A stretch of 64,000 bases of DNA from Fallopia convolvulus (taxonomy: Eukaryota; Streptophyta; Magnoliopsida; Caryophyllales; Polygonaceae). The notes under the pieces were generated by a model that had not been told where the DNA came from, did no database searches, and saw only the letters and a program-made list of their open reading frames with translations. The position numbers and the translations under genes are program-made. Where the stretch lies: the NCBI GenBank assembly GCA_964016875.1, contig OZ024735.1, positions 19,109,981-19,173,980 of the forward strand, in the 5' to 3' direction. Shown here piece by piece: positions 34,332 through 46,865 of the stretch. The first letter of the stretch is position 1, and every line of letters starts with the position of its first letter.

Positions 34332-34411
34332 ATGGCGTTAAGAATGGGGGCTCTTGTTGTCTGTGTTGCTTTGATGGTCCTTAGTGCAAGGGGCTTGACC
34401 GTAGCTGATGG
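34332..34411 (+). pseudogene. Isolated first exon encoding a signal peptide, possibly of the broken GAUT gene
   Basis: A pyrimidine-rich leader (34190-34331) ends in the acceptor TTTTTGCAG. ATG follows 2 bases later and encodes MALRMGALVVCVALMVLSAR and then GLTVAD, a good hydrophobic signal or anchor. It ends at donor G|GTGAGC. No compatible next exon is adjacent. The next + strand coding matter is the GAUT pseudogene from 37327, so this may be its first exon, separated by transposon insertions. That link is inference. Confidence 0.45.
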
Positions 34412-36418
34412 TGAGCTTATTCGATTATTATTTCCCCTTTTTTGGAGACTTTGTGTTTGTAATTTACTTCCATGTTGTTGAGATTAAAGATTATGGTTGA
34501 ATCATGTTGTTTGACGTGTTCGCATCGTATATTGAGAAGCAGCGACCTGGTAGTATTACTGTAATACAACAGGCTGAGATGGATGAATTTTTGAGGTTGA
34601 GATACTTGTTCATCCTGATGAAATCCGAAATAATGCGCGCTATAAATGAGATTTTATTAAATACTAACTCTTGGGATTTTGTACAACCAAACGGTTCAGG
34701 TGATTGTTTTGTAATCCTCTTTACAATTAAAGTCATTTGGACTTTATACCGTAAATAACGCGATCTCACTCGGAGATCAAACACATCGAATCTAGGTACA
34801 GGAAAAGATTCCTAACCCAGAGAGGTTTTTCGATCCTGAATTATGTACCACCTCTTTCCTATTTATAACATATATAAGTTGCTCGCTTGTCTCCATTTAT
34901 CCGATGTGGGATGAGGTTTATATAGCAATTTAGAGCCAAGTTTGCATGTGTGTGGTGACGTGGGTGTTTTATGCTTTTCAATATAGCATTACTTTAGGAT
35001 CTACATGGCACACACATGCAAGTCCTTTAAATTGTATATTCGATTTTGATCTTTCAACTAGACTCATGCATAGCCTTTTTAGGATTTATATTGCTTATTG
35101 GGCTGTTGATGCAGTGAAGCCTGCCATGTCTCCAACCGACGTCGATGAGTTGATTCAAGTGCCTTCTGACGGACCAATTACAAGAAGTCGAGCTAAGAAG
35201 ATTGCTCAAGGCACAACAACAATCTTGGTTCGATTGACAGCGGTTCTTGAAGAGCCTAGCAAGACAAAGTGGGTCTCGTGCATTCGACATCAATTGAGCC
35301 CGGATTCAATTGATTAACTCAAGGGGCCGAAATTCATCTATTTCCTTATTTAGAAACATGTATTAGTTTGTCTCACTTTAGGGTTGAATTTAGTAAGTGA
35401 CCGGGTGAGATAAATTGGTATATGGGTCAAAGTCAACCCTTTGACTTGACCATTCTAAGTAAGAGAAAATATCTTTTATTTATTTAAATATAGTGTGCGT
35501 TTTTAATAAAGTAGAGAAATCAACTAATAGGCTTATGTTAGTTGGTTGATATTCTCTCTCCTGGTTGTTAGAGATATTTTTAGTTTGTTTTGGATATTTT
35601 ATAGTTGTTAGGATATTTTCCTTAAATAAATAAATCAGCCATGATTTATTTTATTTAAGGGGAATCTAGATAGATATTATTAGATATTTTATTATATCTT
35701 GGAAAGCAAGACATGGGGGCTCTCTCTATCTATTAGGGCCGGCCCTAGGGGTGCCTTGCTCTCCAAGGAAGACTTTTGTATTCTACTATAAATACTTTTC
35801 AGTTTCATTAATAACAAGCAGCTTGAGATAAGATAAACCCTAAGAAAGGTTTATCTTGTCTTTGGGCTCCAAAAACACACACGAGTTCTGCCTTGCAATT
35901 GCTTCAATTCGAGATCATCAATCCGACCTCTCTCTCTCTTTGTTTCGAATCTGGTTTTTAGTTTGGTCAATTAGATTGTTCTAGTTGTGATCATTAAAGA
36001 TCAAACTAGTTAATCATTCGGATTTAGCGATCGAGCCAATCCGTTTGAACTATCAATTGATTTATTCTATCAATCCGATCCGTTCTAGTTTCAATCCATC
36101 AAGTTCGTTCATTGTTACTTGCGCAAGAAGAAAACTAATTTGAAAGCTTTTGTAGGATCGAAATCAAGTTGCTGGCAAGATCGGGATCCTGTGAGGTCAT
36201 ATACGAGGTTTCTGAGGAGTTATCCGAGGCAATCACGTATCAGTTGTTGGGCCGATATCACTTATTGGGCCATGGAGATTTGTACATATAATCTCAGCCT
36301 CGTTTTAGAATCGCGCCCCGTTACTTTGAACATAGACAATATACTTGCAGTATATATGTAACACACCGTTTTATCTCCTTTATTCTTTATATTTGTTAAT
36401 TTTCCCTTAGTTACTTAG
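34412..36418. other. Transposon-derived sequence with a pol-tail motif and LTR-like features
   Basis: A 66-codon + frame at 35119-35316 has VPSDGPITRSRAKKIAQ, a motif common at the C-terminus of plant gypsy polyproteins. It is followed by CAAGGGGCCG as a possible polypurine tract. From 35340 the sequence looks LTR-like, with a TATA-like CTATAAATAC at about 35788 and a CT-rich run at about 35930. No paired LTR or target duplication was found, and 34412-35100 shows nothing definite. Confidence 0.35.
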
Positions 36419-37250
36419 TGGTTATTTCGCGCACCATCACATCCGAGTTTAGTATAGGAGTGTGTACTAAAGTTTCCGTGAATTAGATATTCAAGTTGAA
36501 TTTGTCCAATAGAAGTTTTTACATCCAGTGTTTCAAGATAAGAGTGTGTGAAATTTCTATTTGACCTGAGTAATAATAGTCTAGAGACGATTCTTTGAAT
36601 TGTTCTTTCTATAAACTAGCTTGAACTAATTGTTCCCTCTCTGCCAGATAGGGTTGAAAATTCACTTGAGTCAAGTAAAAAGGTAGCCATGTTTCTACAA
36701 ATTGTTTGATGTGTTTCTTCTCTCCAATTTGTGCATGATAAGTAATCTCCTTTAAGTGAATGGTGCATAATGTAGATTGGCAGAAGGGGAAGGCTGAACC
36801 ACACCTAAATTCTCTCTTATCAAAAGATGCAAGATTATGTACCTTTGTAGATGTTAGATTGAGAATGACAAATGAAACACACACAAACACCAGAAATCTC
36901 TTGTACTCTATTAGATTGTCAAACTAACAGATTACAAGGCACTCACTCTCTACTCAAGGGAGACAGACCTCCAAATGAGCCCTAGACCACCATGCCGTTT
37001 CTTTCTCTCTATTTTCTGGATACCTCTCAAGACAACAACTCTCATTATTTATATGAAATCCTCACTACCTTTCTTACGCTAGCTCACTTTGCTGGAAGAT
37101 TCCTTCGAACCGTCTCCTGGTGGAATGACCTCTGTACCCTTGATAACTAACTCTTGCCCCCTGTCAGAATTGTTCCCCATAACGAGCTGCTTCCTCGCCT
37201 GCCTTGAGTACACAATATAAGGACCCACCTTGTTGCCACATTTGCTATCA
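36419..37250 (-). repeat. Inverted copy of the chromovirus LTR
   Basis: The reverse complement of this block matches 23933-24765 nearly throughout, from TGATAGCAAATG to AAATAACCA. No internal coding region adjoins it. The flanking pentamers (CTTAG and ATAGA) do not match, so it is not a clean solo LTR. One side has probably been rearranged. Confidence 0.85.
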
Positions 37251-37326
37251 ATAGATTTGCGTCTTATTGTTATCTGATATAATAGTGAGATCAACAAATT
37301 TCCACTCTATTGCAATCTTTATGCAG

Positions 37327-40300
37327 CTTATTGATGTTATTTCTACTAACACAAATGATATGGGATCACAGAGCCTTGATTCTTTGAAGAAGAGTAAGTT
37401 GTCTGCATCATGTACAATTATGAGAAATGAAAGTGTCGAGTACATGGTCTCAGAGTCAGAGGTACGGATTATTTATTTATGTTTCATAGTTCTTTTAGAA
37501 GCCTTTTCAGATTCATGTATTAGGCTAAATTAGTACCTGTTTTAATAATTGGATCCTACTTTTGATTCAAATTAAGTAGTCCATATTGAGAAGGAAGAGC
37601 ACGCAAACGAACAAGACAAGCAATCAAGTCCTTACTTTTATCATGGTATTGTTGAGCCATTCATCTTCATAACTTTGAATATCAATAAGGAAAATGCTAG
37701 TCTTCTCGCCGTACGGAGCGAGAAATGCCCTCGCAGTCCACTTGGGCCCATTATTTTAGTTTCCCTTTTTTCTTTTTATCCTTATTCCATGCCTTCATGT
37801 ATTAATTATCATTTCTTTAAATTTACCAAATACCCATTCTCTTCTTCTCCCCCACCAATTACTCTCAACTTTTGCAAGTGACCAAAAAAAAATGAAAAAT
37901 ATACCCAAATCCAACTTCAACAACGAAGGTTAGCCAAAATGAAAATTATGTTGGGCATATGATCGGTCCGATTTTTCTACTCCCTAATCGTATTCCCTCT
38001 TGTACTCCCTTGATTTAATTGGTTAGAAAATATTTTTAATATTTTACCAATATTTAAGTTTTCTTTTTAATGTAATTTGGAAAGTCATCACCCAATCACG
38101 TCGTAGGAGAGTATAAGGGGGTAGAAGATTTGATTTGGGCATATGATAGCTTTAGGATTTTGTTACATTGATATAAGTTTTATTATTCAATTTTAAATAA
38201 AACAAATCAGTTTCCTTATTTCAGAACTAGAATTGATCAAAAAGAGTTTCAGTTTAAATAAGAACTCTAAAATAATTCGAATATATATTAAACCGGACTG
38301 TCGCCGGAGGAGTTGCGGAGACAGGGAGGCGGAGGCAGCAACCACCATCGAAGGAACTCGGTTGTCGGAGCAGGCAGCGACGAGGGCGTCGATTGAAGAG
38401 GGAGGCGTTGATGGTTAATTTTTTCTCAGATCTGATTTTTCAAATCAGAATTTTTTTAGATCTAGGATTTACTTTCATAAAGATTTTAGATATGGACATT
38501 TCGCATCCATCTCCAGATTTGAAAATTTGTAGGAGGAGGAATGATGCAGGAGACGGAGGAGGAGACGGAGGAGGATGACAGCGGTGGTCCAACGAGAGGG
38601 GCGGCGCTAGAGGAGGAGGTTCAGTGAGAGGACCGACGAGAATGTCCGCGAGGCGTCGGATTTGGAGTTAAAGGAGCGTGGTGGCAGCGACGACGAAGCC
38701 GGCAAGTGGAGGCGGGGTAGGCGGTGGAGTTTCCAGATCTGAAAAATGAAATTCTGGAAGACATTGGGGATAAGGGTAAAAATTATTGATACTTGGTTTT
38801 TCATAGAAAATAAAAAATAAAAAATAAAAAAGGTGGACTGCGAGGGCATTTCTCGCTCCGTACAGCGAGAAGACTAGCATTTTCCTATCAATAACTGTTT
38901 CTGGCTTGCAGGATGTGATTATGATGGTCCTTGTGATTCACTCCCAGAGATGCAACATTGCAGAGTATTTTAAAAAGGCTTTTTTTTGGATTTCTAATTT
39001 TCTAGTACATATGCCTGAGTTGTTTTTGATATTTTGCCCCCTTTTTTTCTGCAGCGACAGAGGGGAAAAAGTAGTGAAGAACCTGCATTTCACTTGATGG
39101 AAGTTAATGAAAAAGTAATGGCTAATCTTGAAGAAGCTGCAATTGAGCGTTCCGAATCTTATGTGCAGCAGCTGAGGAAAAGTACAAGGATATATGTGAT
39201 GAGAAAGCTGATTCCACTGCAAGGTTGATGAGAGATCAGATAATCATGGCTAGAGCGTACTTGAGCATTGCTAAAATGAAGAACAGAACTGACTTGTTTC
39301 AAAAACTGCTGAACAGAATAAAAGAGAGTGAGACAACTTCTTCTGATTCTCATTTGAGACAAAGGTAATCAACCATGCTTGTCAAATTTTTTTTTTTTGC
39401 AGGATTTGAAATTCTATTTCCATTTTTAGCCTTGCACACATACAGCTTCTGCTCTTTCTGTTTCTGTCCTGATCATCCTATTATGTATTTTCTAGCATAT
39501 GTGAGAAAATCAGAGCCATGGGCGATGTCCTTTTACAAGTAAGACGAGATTTGTAGTTTTATACAATTGTAAGCTTGTCATTAGAAACCTGGCATCGATG
39601 GTTCACTTTGTGGATGAGCAATTAATGTGGTCAAATCAGAAGAGTGTATTTCATACCCAGATAGCTGTAAAGGCCTTATCTAAAGGGATTCATTGTCTAA
39701 CTATTAAGCTTACGTTAGATTATTATGCTCTTCCTGAAAAGGAAAGGAAGTTCTCTGGGAGCTCGAAGCTGGTGAATCCAGACTTATATCATTACGCTAT
39801 CTTCTCTGATAACGTCCTTTCTGCATCAGTTGCTGTTAACTCCACGGTCATGAATGCCAAGGTGACATCAACAACTTTGACATCTTCCATTTTTGTTGAC
39901 TAGAAAGAGATCTTGAATGAAAGTTGATAAATATGTATTCTATGAAATCTTGAAGGTCATGTTTTTTTTGATTGAATGATTGGCTTTACTTCTGTTATAG
40001 GATATTCATAGTTCTATGTTAAAGATGCAAACTCAGAGTTTAGTTCACTGTCAAATTCTATTTTAATAAACGACAATAATATGACATCTGCATTGTTTAA
40101 TTTTTTCAGAGGAACCAAAGAAACATGTGTTCCATCTTGTAACTGATAACCTGAATTTTGGAGCACTGAGCATGTGGTTTCTGAACAATCCACCTGCAAA
40201 AGCAACTCTTAGCATTGAAAATATTGACAGTTTTAAGTGGTTGAACTCCTCATACTGCCCTGTGCTGAGATAGCAGCAATCCGCATCCATGAAAGCATAT

Positions 40301-40444
40301 TATTTCAAGGCAGATAATCCAACAAGTTTGGCAGCCGGACAATCTAATCTCAATTACAAGAACCCAAAGTACCTTTCAATGCTTAATCACTAGAGATTTT
40401 ATCTCCCACAGATGTATCCCGAGTTGAATAAGATCGTTTTCTAT
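37327..40444 (+). pseudogene. Galacturonosyltransferase (GAUT, GT8) pseudogene, 3' end lost
   Basis: GAUTs are Golgi type II proteins that build pectic homogalacturonan. Recognisable exons are 37327-37461, possibly 38912-38961, 39055-39364, 39496-39538, a piece ending 39861, and 40112-40444. Family words include MRDQIIMARAYLSIAKMKN, CEKIRAMG, GIHCLTIKLTLDYYALPEK, LYHYAIFSDNVL, VNSTVMNAK, KHVFHLVTDNLNFGA, SFKWLNSSYCPVLR and NPKYLSMLNH. Damage includes a frameshift near 39165, a stop after CPVLR and another after LSMLNH. The copia LTR at 40445 breaks the frame at PELNKIVF. The GT8 catalytic region, with its metal-binding Asp motif, is not in the window. A MULE fills one intron. The subfamily is unresolved. 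Confidence 0.85.
37689..38885. mobile_element. Non-autonomous MULE, 1197 bp, in a GAUT intron
   Basis: Nearly perfect terminal inverted repeats of about 53 bp begin GGAAAATGCTAGTCTTCTCG and end with the inverse. The 9-bp repeat TATCAATAA flanks it (37680-37688 and 38886-38894). The middle (38290-38740) is GC-rich, with GGAGGCGGAGG-type purine repeats. This may be captured gene sequence, but I recognise no domain. Confidence 0.95.
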
Positions 40445-40647
40445 TGTTATATGCGGAAAAAGAACACAATGGAACAGTGAAGAGGAAACCAGAGAGTAAG
40501 AAGAAGAAACCCTTTCTATTTCTGGATATTGTGTTTGTCAAAACAAGCTTCATCAAAAAGGTATTTAAACTATGCTCAAAGAGCTTAGAAAACGTAATGG
40601 ACAAAAACTAAGCAAAGGCCCAATACAACAATAAATTTATAAGCCCA
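40445..40647 (-). repeat. LTR of a Ty1/copia element (3' LTR on -)
   Basis: On + it starts TGTTATATGCGG and ends TTATAAGCCCA. On - the purine-rich TTGAGGGGGCATAT (40661-40648) precedes it as polypurine tract. It sits directly in a GAUT exon, and TCTAT (40440-40444) would be the target duplication. The partner LTR lies right of the window, so the right border is unconfirmed. Confidence 0.6.
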
Positions 40648-41260
40648 ATATGCCCCCTCAAGATGGAGGTGGATCCTTCAAGCCCATCTTGGGAAGTATA
40701 TTGCGAAGATGAGAACCTGGCAAGTTCTTTGTCACATAATCAACAAGTTGGGCATTGGAAGAGCAGTGCTGCAATGAGATGAGACCCTCAAGTAATTTTT
40801 CTCTAGTGAAGTGACAATCAAGCTCGATATGCTTGGTTCTCTCGTGGAAAACCGGGTTCTTTGCTATGTAAATGGCCGCTTGGTTGTCACATTTCACCGG
40901 TATAGGTGTCACATTTTCAACACATAATTCACTAAGCAAGCGACTCAACCAAGATAATTCAGCACAAACTCTCCGTAGTGATCTGTACTCAGCTTCTTCC
41001 AAAGACAATGAAACGCTTTGCTGCTTCTTGGATTTCCAGGAAAGCAACGTACCTCCAAAGAATATTACAAAGCCGTTGACTGATTTTCTTGTATGTGGGC
41101 AAGTTGCCCAATCTGTGTTACAAAAAGCCTGTAGTTTGAAGTCTGAGTTTCTGTTGAGCAACAAAGCTTTGTCTCTTGTGCCTTTAAGGTAGGATAGAAC
41201 ATGGTAGGCAGCCTTGAGGTGTGTATCTCGGAGCGACTGATTAAACCTATTGAGAGTTTG
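40648..41260 (-). pseudogene. Copia RNase H segment, left part of an interrupted element
   Basis: The - frame encodes the copia RNase H: HLKAAYHVLSYLKGT, NTDWATCPHTRKSVNGF, WKSKKQQSVSLSLEEAEYRS, CDNQAAIYIAKNPVFHERTK and HIELDCHFTREKL. Compared with the family, CDADWA reads CNTDWA and the usual SSAEAEY reads SLEEAEY. The frame is open to its end. Its upstream part resumes at 62343, beyond the solo LTR, where AYAVQT joins TLNRF across the target duplication. Confidence 0.85.
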
Positions 41261-43130
41261 TGTAACACCCCTATTTTGCAACAATGGGTATTACCGTCAA
41301 TGACCTCGGAATTTACCGTCCAAAGTCACCCAAGGCTTTAAATAATTTAATGAGACATAATTAAAGGAGAAAATGATTAAAAGCGGAATTTTATTTATTG
41401 ATAAGAACATTCGTTCATTACATTTGATAGTTGTTTTACAAAAGATGTAGCAGTGGAGAATAAAGCCCATATAAACAGGGTTGAAAAGACGTAATGAAAA
41501 TACAAGTATGTTTTTCCAAGACAACTCATATGATGATGATTTGCTTGGTTTAAAATCGAAGAGGTGGTGCACTAGCTTCTAAATGCTTTGCTCTTTGAAA
41601 ATTCCTTCTTTCCTTCAACGTCGTCTTGCCTTGACCTTCTCTCCTTGCATAACTCTTCTCGAGCCTTCTAGACTTTGTCTTCAAACTTTGATGTGAAATT
41701 CCTAGAGTCTGGTGTTTGTCGCAAAGGGCGAGAAATACCAGGCAAAAATGCGGAAATAGTGGAATTAGTCTAAGGATACTAAGCAAGTGAGAATGAAAAT
41801 TCTCAAGGGTAGTATGGTAATTTAAGTTATTCGAGAGAGATTACCGGGATGTGTTTGAGATGTAGAAACTATATGTGGAGCTTTAAGGACGGAAATGAGT
41901 ATAGCTCGAGATGAGATACTCTTACACTGAAAGGAAGAACTACGAGATTGTAGAACTTCATAGAGTAGGAAGTATGTTGGGAACATTATTAATTCATACA
42001 AGTTTTTGAAAACCTCTCGCGCCCTCGTTGGACCTCAACCAACCTCATCTTATTCGGTGCTCCAGATCAGGGAGGTGGCCCGAAGGCGCTTAAGTACCAA
42101 ACCCACCTTGACAAGCCCGAATAAGCATTCAGATTGGAAAGACGATCGTTTCAAGAACCGAGAGCCGGGTGGTCTTCCAAGTTGTACTATTCCGACCCGG
42201 TTTTGGTTTCTTTTAAATGTGCTTTGGCACTTATCTTATGTCGTGATAAACTTTCACTTACGTTAATGATTTTTAAGAGTGTGGGGGCCATGAAAGGGCC
42301 CGGGTCCACTTATAGGAACGAAGTTCCGGCACCTAGCTAGGGTGCGCCCATCCCTCCTCCGAACAGGAGCAGACGTTAGATCATGATCCTTACAGTCGCG
42401 GAATTTAGGCATGGTTTCTTGCGACTTAGTAGGTTATATAGATGTGTCGGGTTAATCGCACCCCTTACTATTTAATCCATACCGATCTCGAAAAGAGATC
42501 TTAAACAAGCAAGGTCACACAAACAAGACTAGCGTAATAGTCCTATCGAACATTAATAATCGTAATAATGATAACAAGCGGGTCATTATTTATAACAATC
42601 GATAATCTTAGATTCATTTTTATTAGCAAACAATTTGTTCCCAACATCGAGAAATTTCACGGAAACGGAATATCAAGGCTACAAGGAGAAACTCCACTTG
42701 CCTTAATTTGCGAGCGTGTACTTTTGAACTACACGGAAATCGATGGCTTAGACGGGATTGAGAATTCGACCTAACGATACGAGAGATAACGAGAGAATTT
42801 TTGTTAAAATTCCTTATATCTTTTAAGGTTTTATTTTCTCTTATTTTCCTTTTTATAAGAGACTTTATAAAACTAAAGTATTAAAATAATAATTTAGGTG
42901 GAGGTGTTAAATAATAATATTCTTGATTATTATTTCTTTAATTGTAATATCCCAAGGGTACTTTATAAAAATAATTATATTTATATAAAGTTGTATATAC
43001 TTTTTGAAAGTCAAAACAAACTCCTTTTTGACTTATTATTAAAATTAATAATCTATGGTTGAAATCCATTAGAATAATCTTACCTTTTTATTAAATCTCA
43101 AAGTTAAAAATAATATATTCTTGATATATT

Positions 43131-46100
43131 TGTAACACCCCTATTTTTACAACATTGGGTATTACCGCCAGTGACCTCACACTTTACCGTCCAAAGTCAC
43201 CCAAGGCTTTTAGAATGATATAGAACAATTAAAATGCGGAATAAAAACATAATACATAAGTCGGAAAACATGCTCCCGAAGGAGACTTAGTTCATTACAA
43301 AATGTCTTACATTGTCTTTAGCTTTAGGATTACTTGAAAACAAACACCAAATCCATCATGTCTCGGAGATAGAGTAATATTAAAACTAAAACGGAAATAA
43401 AAGTACATCTTTGAACAAATCTTGACTTCCTTCACCTCCCTTCACTTCGCCTTGCTATGGTTTCCTGAATCTGACATAATTCGCGAGGGGCGATAGAATG
43501 CCAGGCAAACATGCGGAAAGAAGAATTAGTCTAGGAGACTAAGCGAGCGGGATTAGAACTTCCCGAGGGTACTTTGGTAATTTCAACTTGTCAGTATAAA
43601 TGAGAGGATAAAGGGTTGTGTTTACGATGGTTTGACTTTGTGGAGCTAAGATACGAGAATTAACGATAGCATATCCCGAAAGGGGTAGCTTGAAGAGCAA
43701 GAGAAGTACTACTAGATTGTAGTCTTCTTAAGAGTAGAAGGTATGTTGGGAACTTTCATTTATTTAATCAAATCAAATACCACTCGCGCCCGTAATGGAC
43801 CGAGGGTCGGATCGGTCATTAGAGACCGGTCCGATCTAGTCATTTTAGTTGTGCCTTAGCACTTATCTTATTTAGTGGTAAAAGACGTTCGCTTTCCATT
43901 TATGATTTAAAGAGTATGTGGTGGGACACGGATAATCCGAGCCACCCGAGGGAAAACTCCGTTTCCCGGCACTTAGCTAGAGTGCGCTCATCCCTCCTTG
44001 CAATCGGAGCGGATGGGATCATGATCCCGAAAGTCGTACTTCAAACGCGTAGGCACTTACGACTTAGTGGGGTTATGTAGAGGCGTTGGCTATCCCACGC
44101 CCCTCACTAATTCGACATCGATCTCGAAACGAGATCGTAACAATCAAAATAATACCACACTATCATAAATAATCCTAACAAGGAATATATAAAGCAATCT
44201 ATGCTAACAATAGTCGTTATTTCTAGCAATCGATATTTCCTAGATTCATTTTTATTTAAGCATACAAGTCGTTCCCAACATCGAGAAATAGTATAAAGAC
44301 GGATTAAAAGGGCACAAGGGGAAATTCCACTTGCCTTAGCGTAACCGAGTTTAGCAACGAGCTTTTGACGAAAGTTAGGCGAGTTCCTACTATGAGCGAG
44401 GATTCCGACCTAGTGATATAGAATTTACGGAAAAGCTCAAAACACGATTTTTTTCTTTTAGAGTTCGAAATACCTCTTTATACTATTTATAAGAGAGTTT
44501 ACGTTTCTAAATTATTATAATAATAATTTAGAAAATGTTTTTCCTAAAATAATAATATTCCGTTATTATTATTTTAGTTTTGGTAATATCCTTATTATTC
44601 CGAAAATATCTTTATTAAAATAATTATCAATTTAAATACTTTAAAATAAATTGTATTTATTCTCACTATTCTTATTATCTATAAATATCAAACTCATAGT
44701 TCCAAACTTAGAAGTTTCCAAAAATAGGATTTCTTAATTTGCTTGATTAGGTAACTTACTATTATTACTATATGTTACACTATCTTTATTTATAAAATTT
44801 CAAGAATCCTTTTTTATTTTATAAAGTCTATAGAGATATTCTCTTATCTTGTATAACATAAATATTCCTCCCTATTGAATTCTCACCTTGTGATCATACT
44901 ATTATTTTAATATTTTTAATTTATAAACTAATATTTTCCTTATATTCGAATGTTTTTCTTTTTCCAACAATTCATTTATTCTATAATTATCTTAGAATAT
45001 TTGTAATATTCTACTTAATATACTACATTCACAACTTTGATCTATTTCCAAAATTCTTTTATACTTTATGATCCATAAAACTTCTTTGATCATAATCATA
45101 TAATATGTTATATTATAGTTCTTAACATAGAATCTTTTCTACTTTTATTTCTTTTCCAAACAAGATTCTAATAATATTTCTTATTTAATATTCACATGCT
45201 AGTAACATATTTTATCCTATTTTTTTCTACTTTATAATTTCTATATCATATATGTTATATGCCATGCAAGACTTTTCTCTACTTGAACTTTTTATTATAA
45301 TCTTGACAATATGATATTATTTTTATTGTACAAGCTTTTGATTTGTAAGGTCATAAATTCATATCCTCTTTTGTATAAAAATACATGCATGATATTTCTC
45401 TACATTTTATTTTGATCTAAAGTAAGATAATGCTAAAAATGGACTTTTCATACTATACTAATTTTATTTCATCTATTTATGTCTTGTAATAACATGCATG
45501 TAATAATTTCATGAATATAATTACTTATTTTTATTTCTCTTAAGTTACTATGGTAAAAACATATAGTTTCTAGTTCTTTTTCCTCAACTAACAAGATTCT
45601 CTCATATATTTTTATTCCATAAAATCTAAAATATACATTTAACAATTATAAAAGATTTGTAATTAAATAAATACATATGGATAATATAGTTTTTAAAGAT
45701 AGAATTTTATACTTTCTGTATTCTGTTTTACAGAACACTGGAGAGGGAGGGCAGGGGAGGTGCTCGGCGGCAGGGCGGCACGGCGAAGGGCGGCGGCGGC
45801 TCCGGCGTCTCCGGCGTGGCAGCGGCGGTCGACCGGCGGTCCAGCAGTGGCGGCCCGGTGGTGGTTCGGTGGCTCCAAAGGAAGAAGAGAGGAATTTTGT
45901 GGTGTTTCTATGTGTTTGAATGGATGAATAACTTAGAGAGAGTGGCTGATTTTTGAATGCTAGAATGGCACAATTGATAGATAGAGTAGAAGGAGAGGTG
46001 TTCTTGCTAGAGGAGAGAGCAAAAGCTTCAAGTGAGTCTTGAGAGGGGTTTATATAGACAAGGTGATGAAGTCTTCAATCCATGGCAATGGAAATTGACC

Positions 46101-46718
46101 AATGGAGGAAGAGGAGAAGCTCACCCATAGGTGCAAGGTGTGCTTCTTTGATGGTGATGAGAAGATGATGTAGTAGGGTGAGTCTTGCAAGGCAATGGTG
46201 GTGGGAGAAGCATGCATTGGACAATTTCACATCAACGTAACTCACATCAGACATAGTCTGATGTCTATTTTTTTTTGTAAAAGAAGAAGATTAATTTGAT
46301 TTAAGTTGATTAGAATGGTGTGGTGTAGTAAGAAAGTGCAATTGGTCTAGTGGTTAAGAGTGTGGGGCGTGTGAGGGGAGGATGCAAGAGATCTCGGGTT
46401 CAAATCCCGGCTCTTGCATTCTTTTTGCAAGACTTTGTAATGTGATTTTTAAGCCTTTATGTATTTTTATTTTATGAGTAAAATTCACTTCTAACCCATC
46501 ATTTTTAGTTGATGTTTTCTTAAACAAAATCCTCACTTATTAACTTATCTCCCTCGAGTATTTATTTCGAGTTTTCGACTAAGATCTTTGTATTGTTAAA
46601 TTTTTTTTCCAAAAGTATATTAGACTTTTATTCGATTAAAATCCTCCTTTTAATTTAGAGAAAAGTAATCGATAATAAACTTTATATTATAAAAGCTTAG
46701 AATATCGCGGATATTACA
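43131..46718 (-). repeat. 3' LTR of the young chromovirus
   Basis: On + it starts TGTAACACCCC and ends CGCGGATATTACA. It contains a very AT-rich third (44450-45660), a GC-rich block (45735-45870), a TATA box on - (46056-46049) and a tRNA-like unit on + (46336-46426). Confidence 0.93.
46336..46426 (+). ncRNA. tRNA-like Pol III unit in U3 of the 3' LTR
   Basis: On + there is an A box TGGTCTAGTGG (46343-46353), a B box GGTTCAAATCC (46397-46407) and a T5 terminator (46422-46426). The T arm TCGGG/CCCGG is intact. The 3' end CTCTTGCAT pairs perfectly with ATGCAAGAG just before the T arm, giving a long hairpin instead of a normal acceptor stem. It is antisense to the element and about 290 bp upstream of the TATA box. 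It may be a relic of a tRNA or SINE head. Transcription is unproven. Confidence 0.5.
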
Positions 46719-46732
46719 ATAGTACCCACTTA
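46719..46732 (-). promoter_or_regulatory. Candidate polypurine tract beside the 3' LTR
   Basis: On - TAAGTGGGTACTAT abuts the LTR start TGTAATATCC. It is only partly purine, but the preceding GGGGACGAAACTTATTTAAG resembles the equivalent stretch of other plant chromoviruses. Confidence 0.55.
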
Positions 46733-46865
46733 AATAAGTTTCGTCCCCGAAACTTAGAGAAAACAGGGCAGTATTGGGATGTAGAGACAAAAGCAATTAC
46801 AGTTTAGGACTTGCGAGGATTCTATGGGGTCTAGTACCCCCTTAAAAAGATTATACTAGTGACAT

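Noticed and set aside
36419..37250. Clean solo LTR of the chromovirus
   Set aside because: The flanking pentamers do not match at the boundaries set by comparison with 23933-24765.
45677..45919. + strand 80-codon Gly/Arg-rich frame in the LTR
   Set aside because: It is an artefact of the GC-rich block and opposite to the element's transcription.
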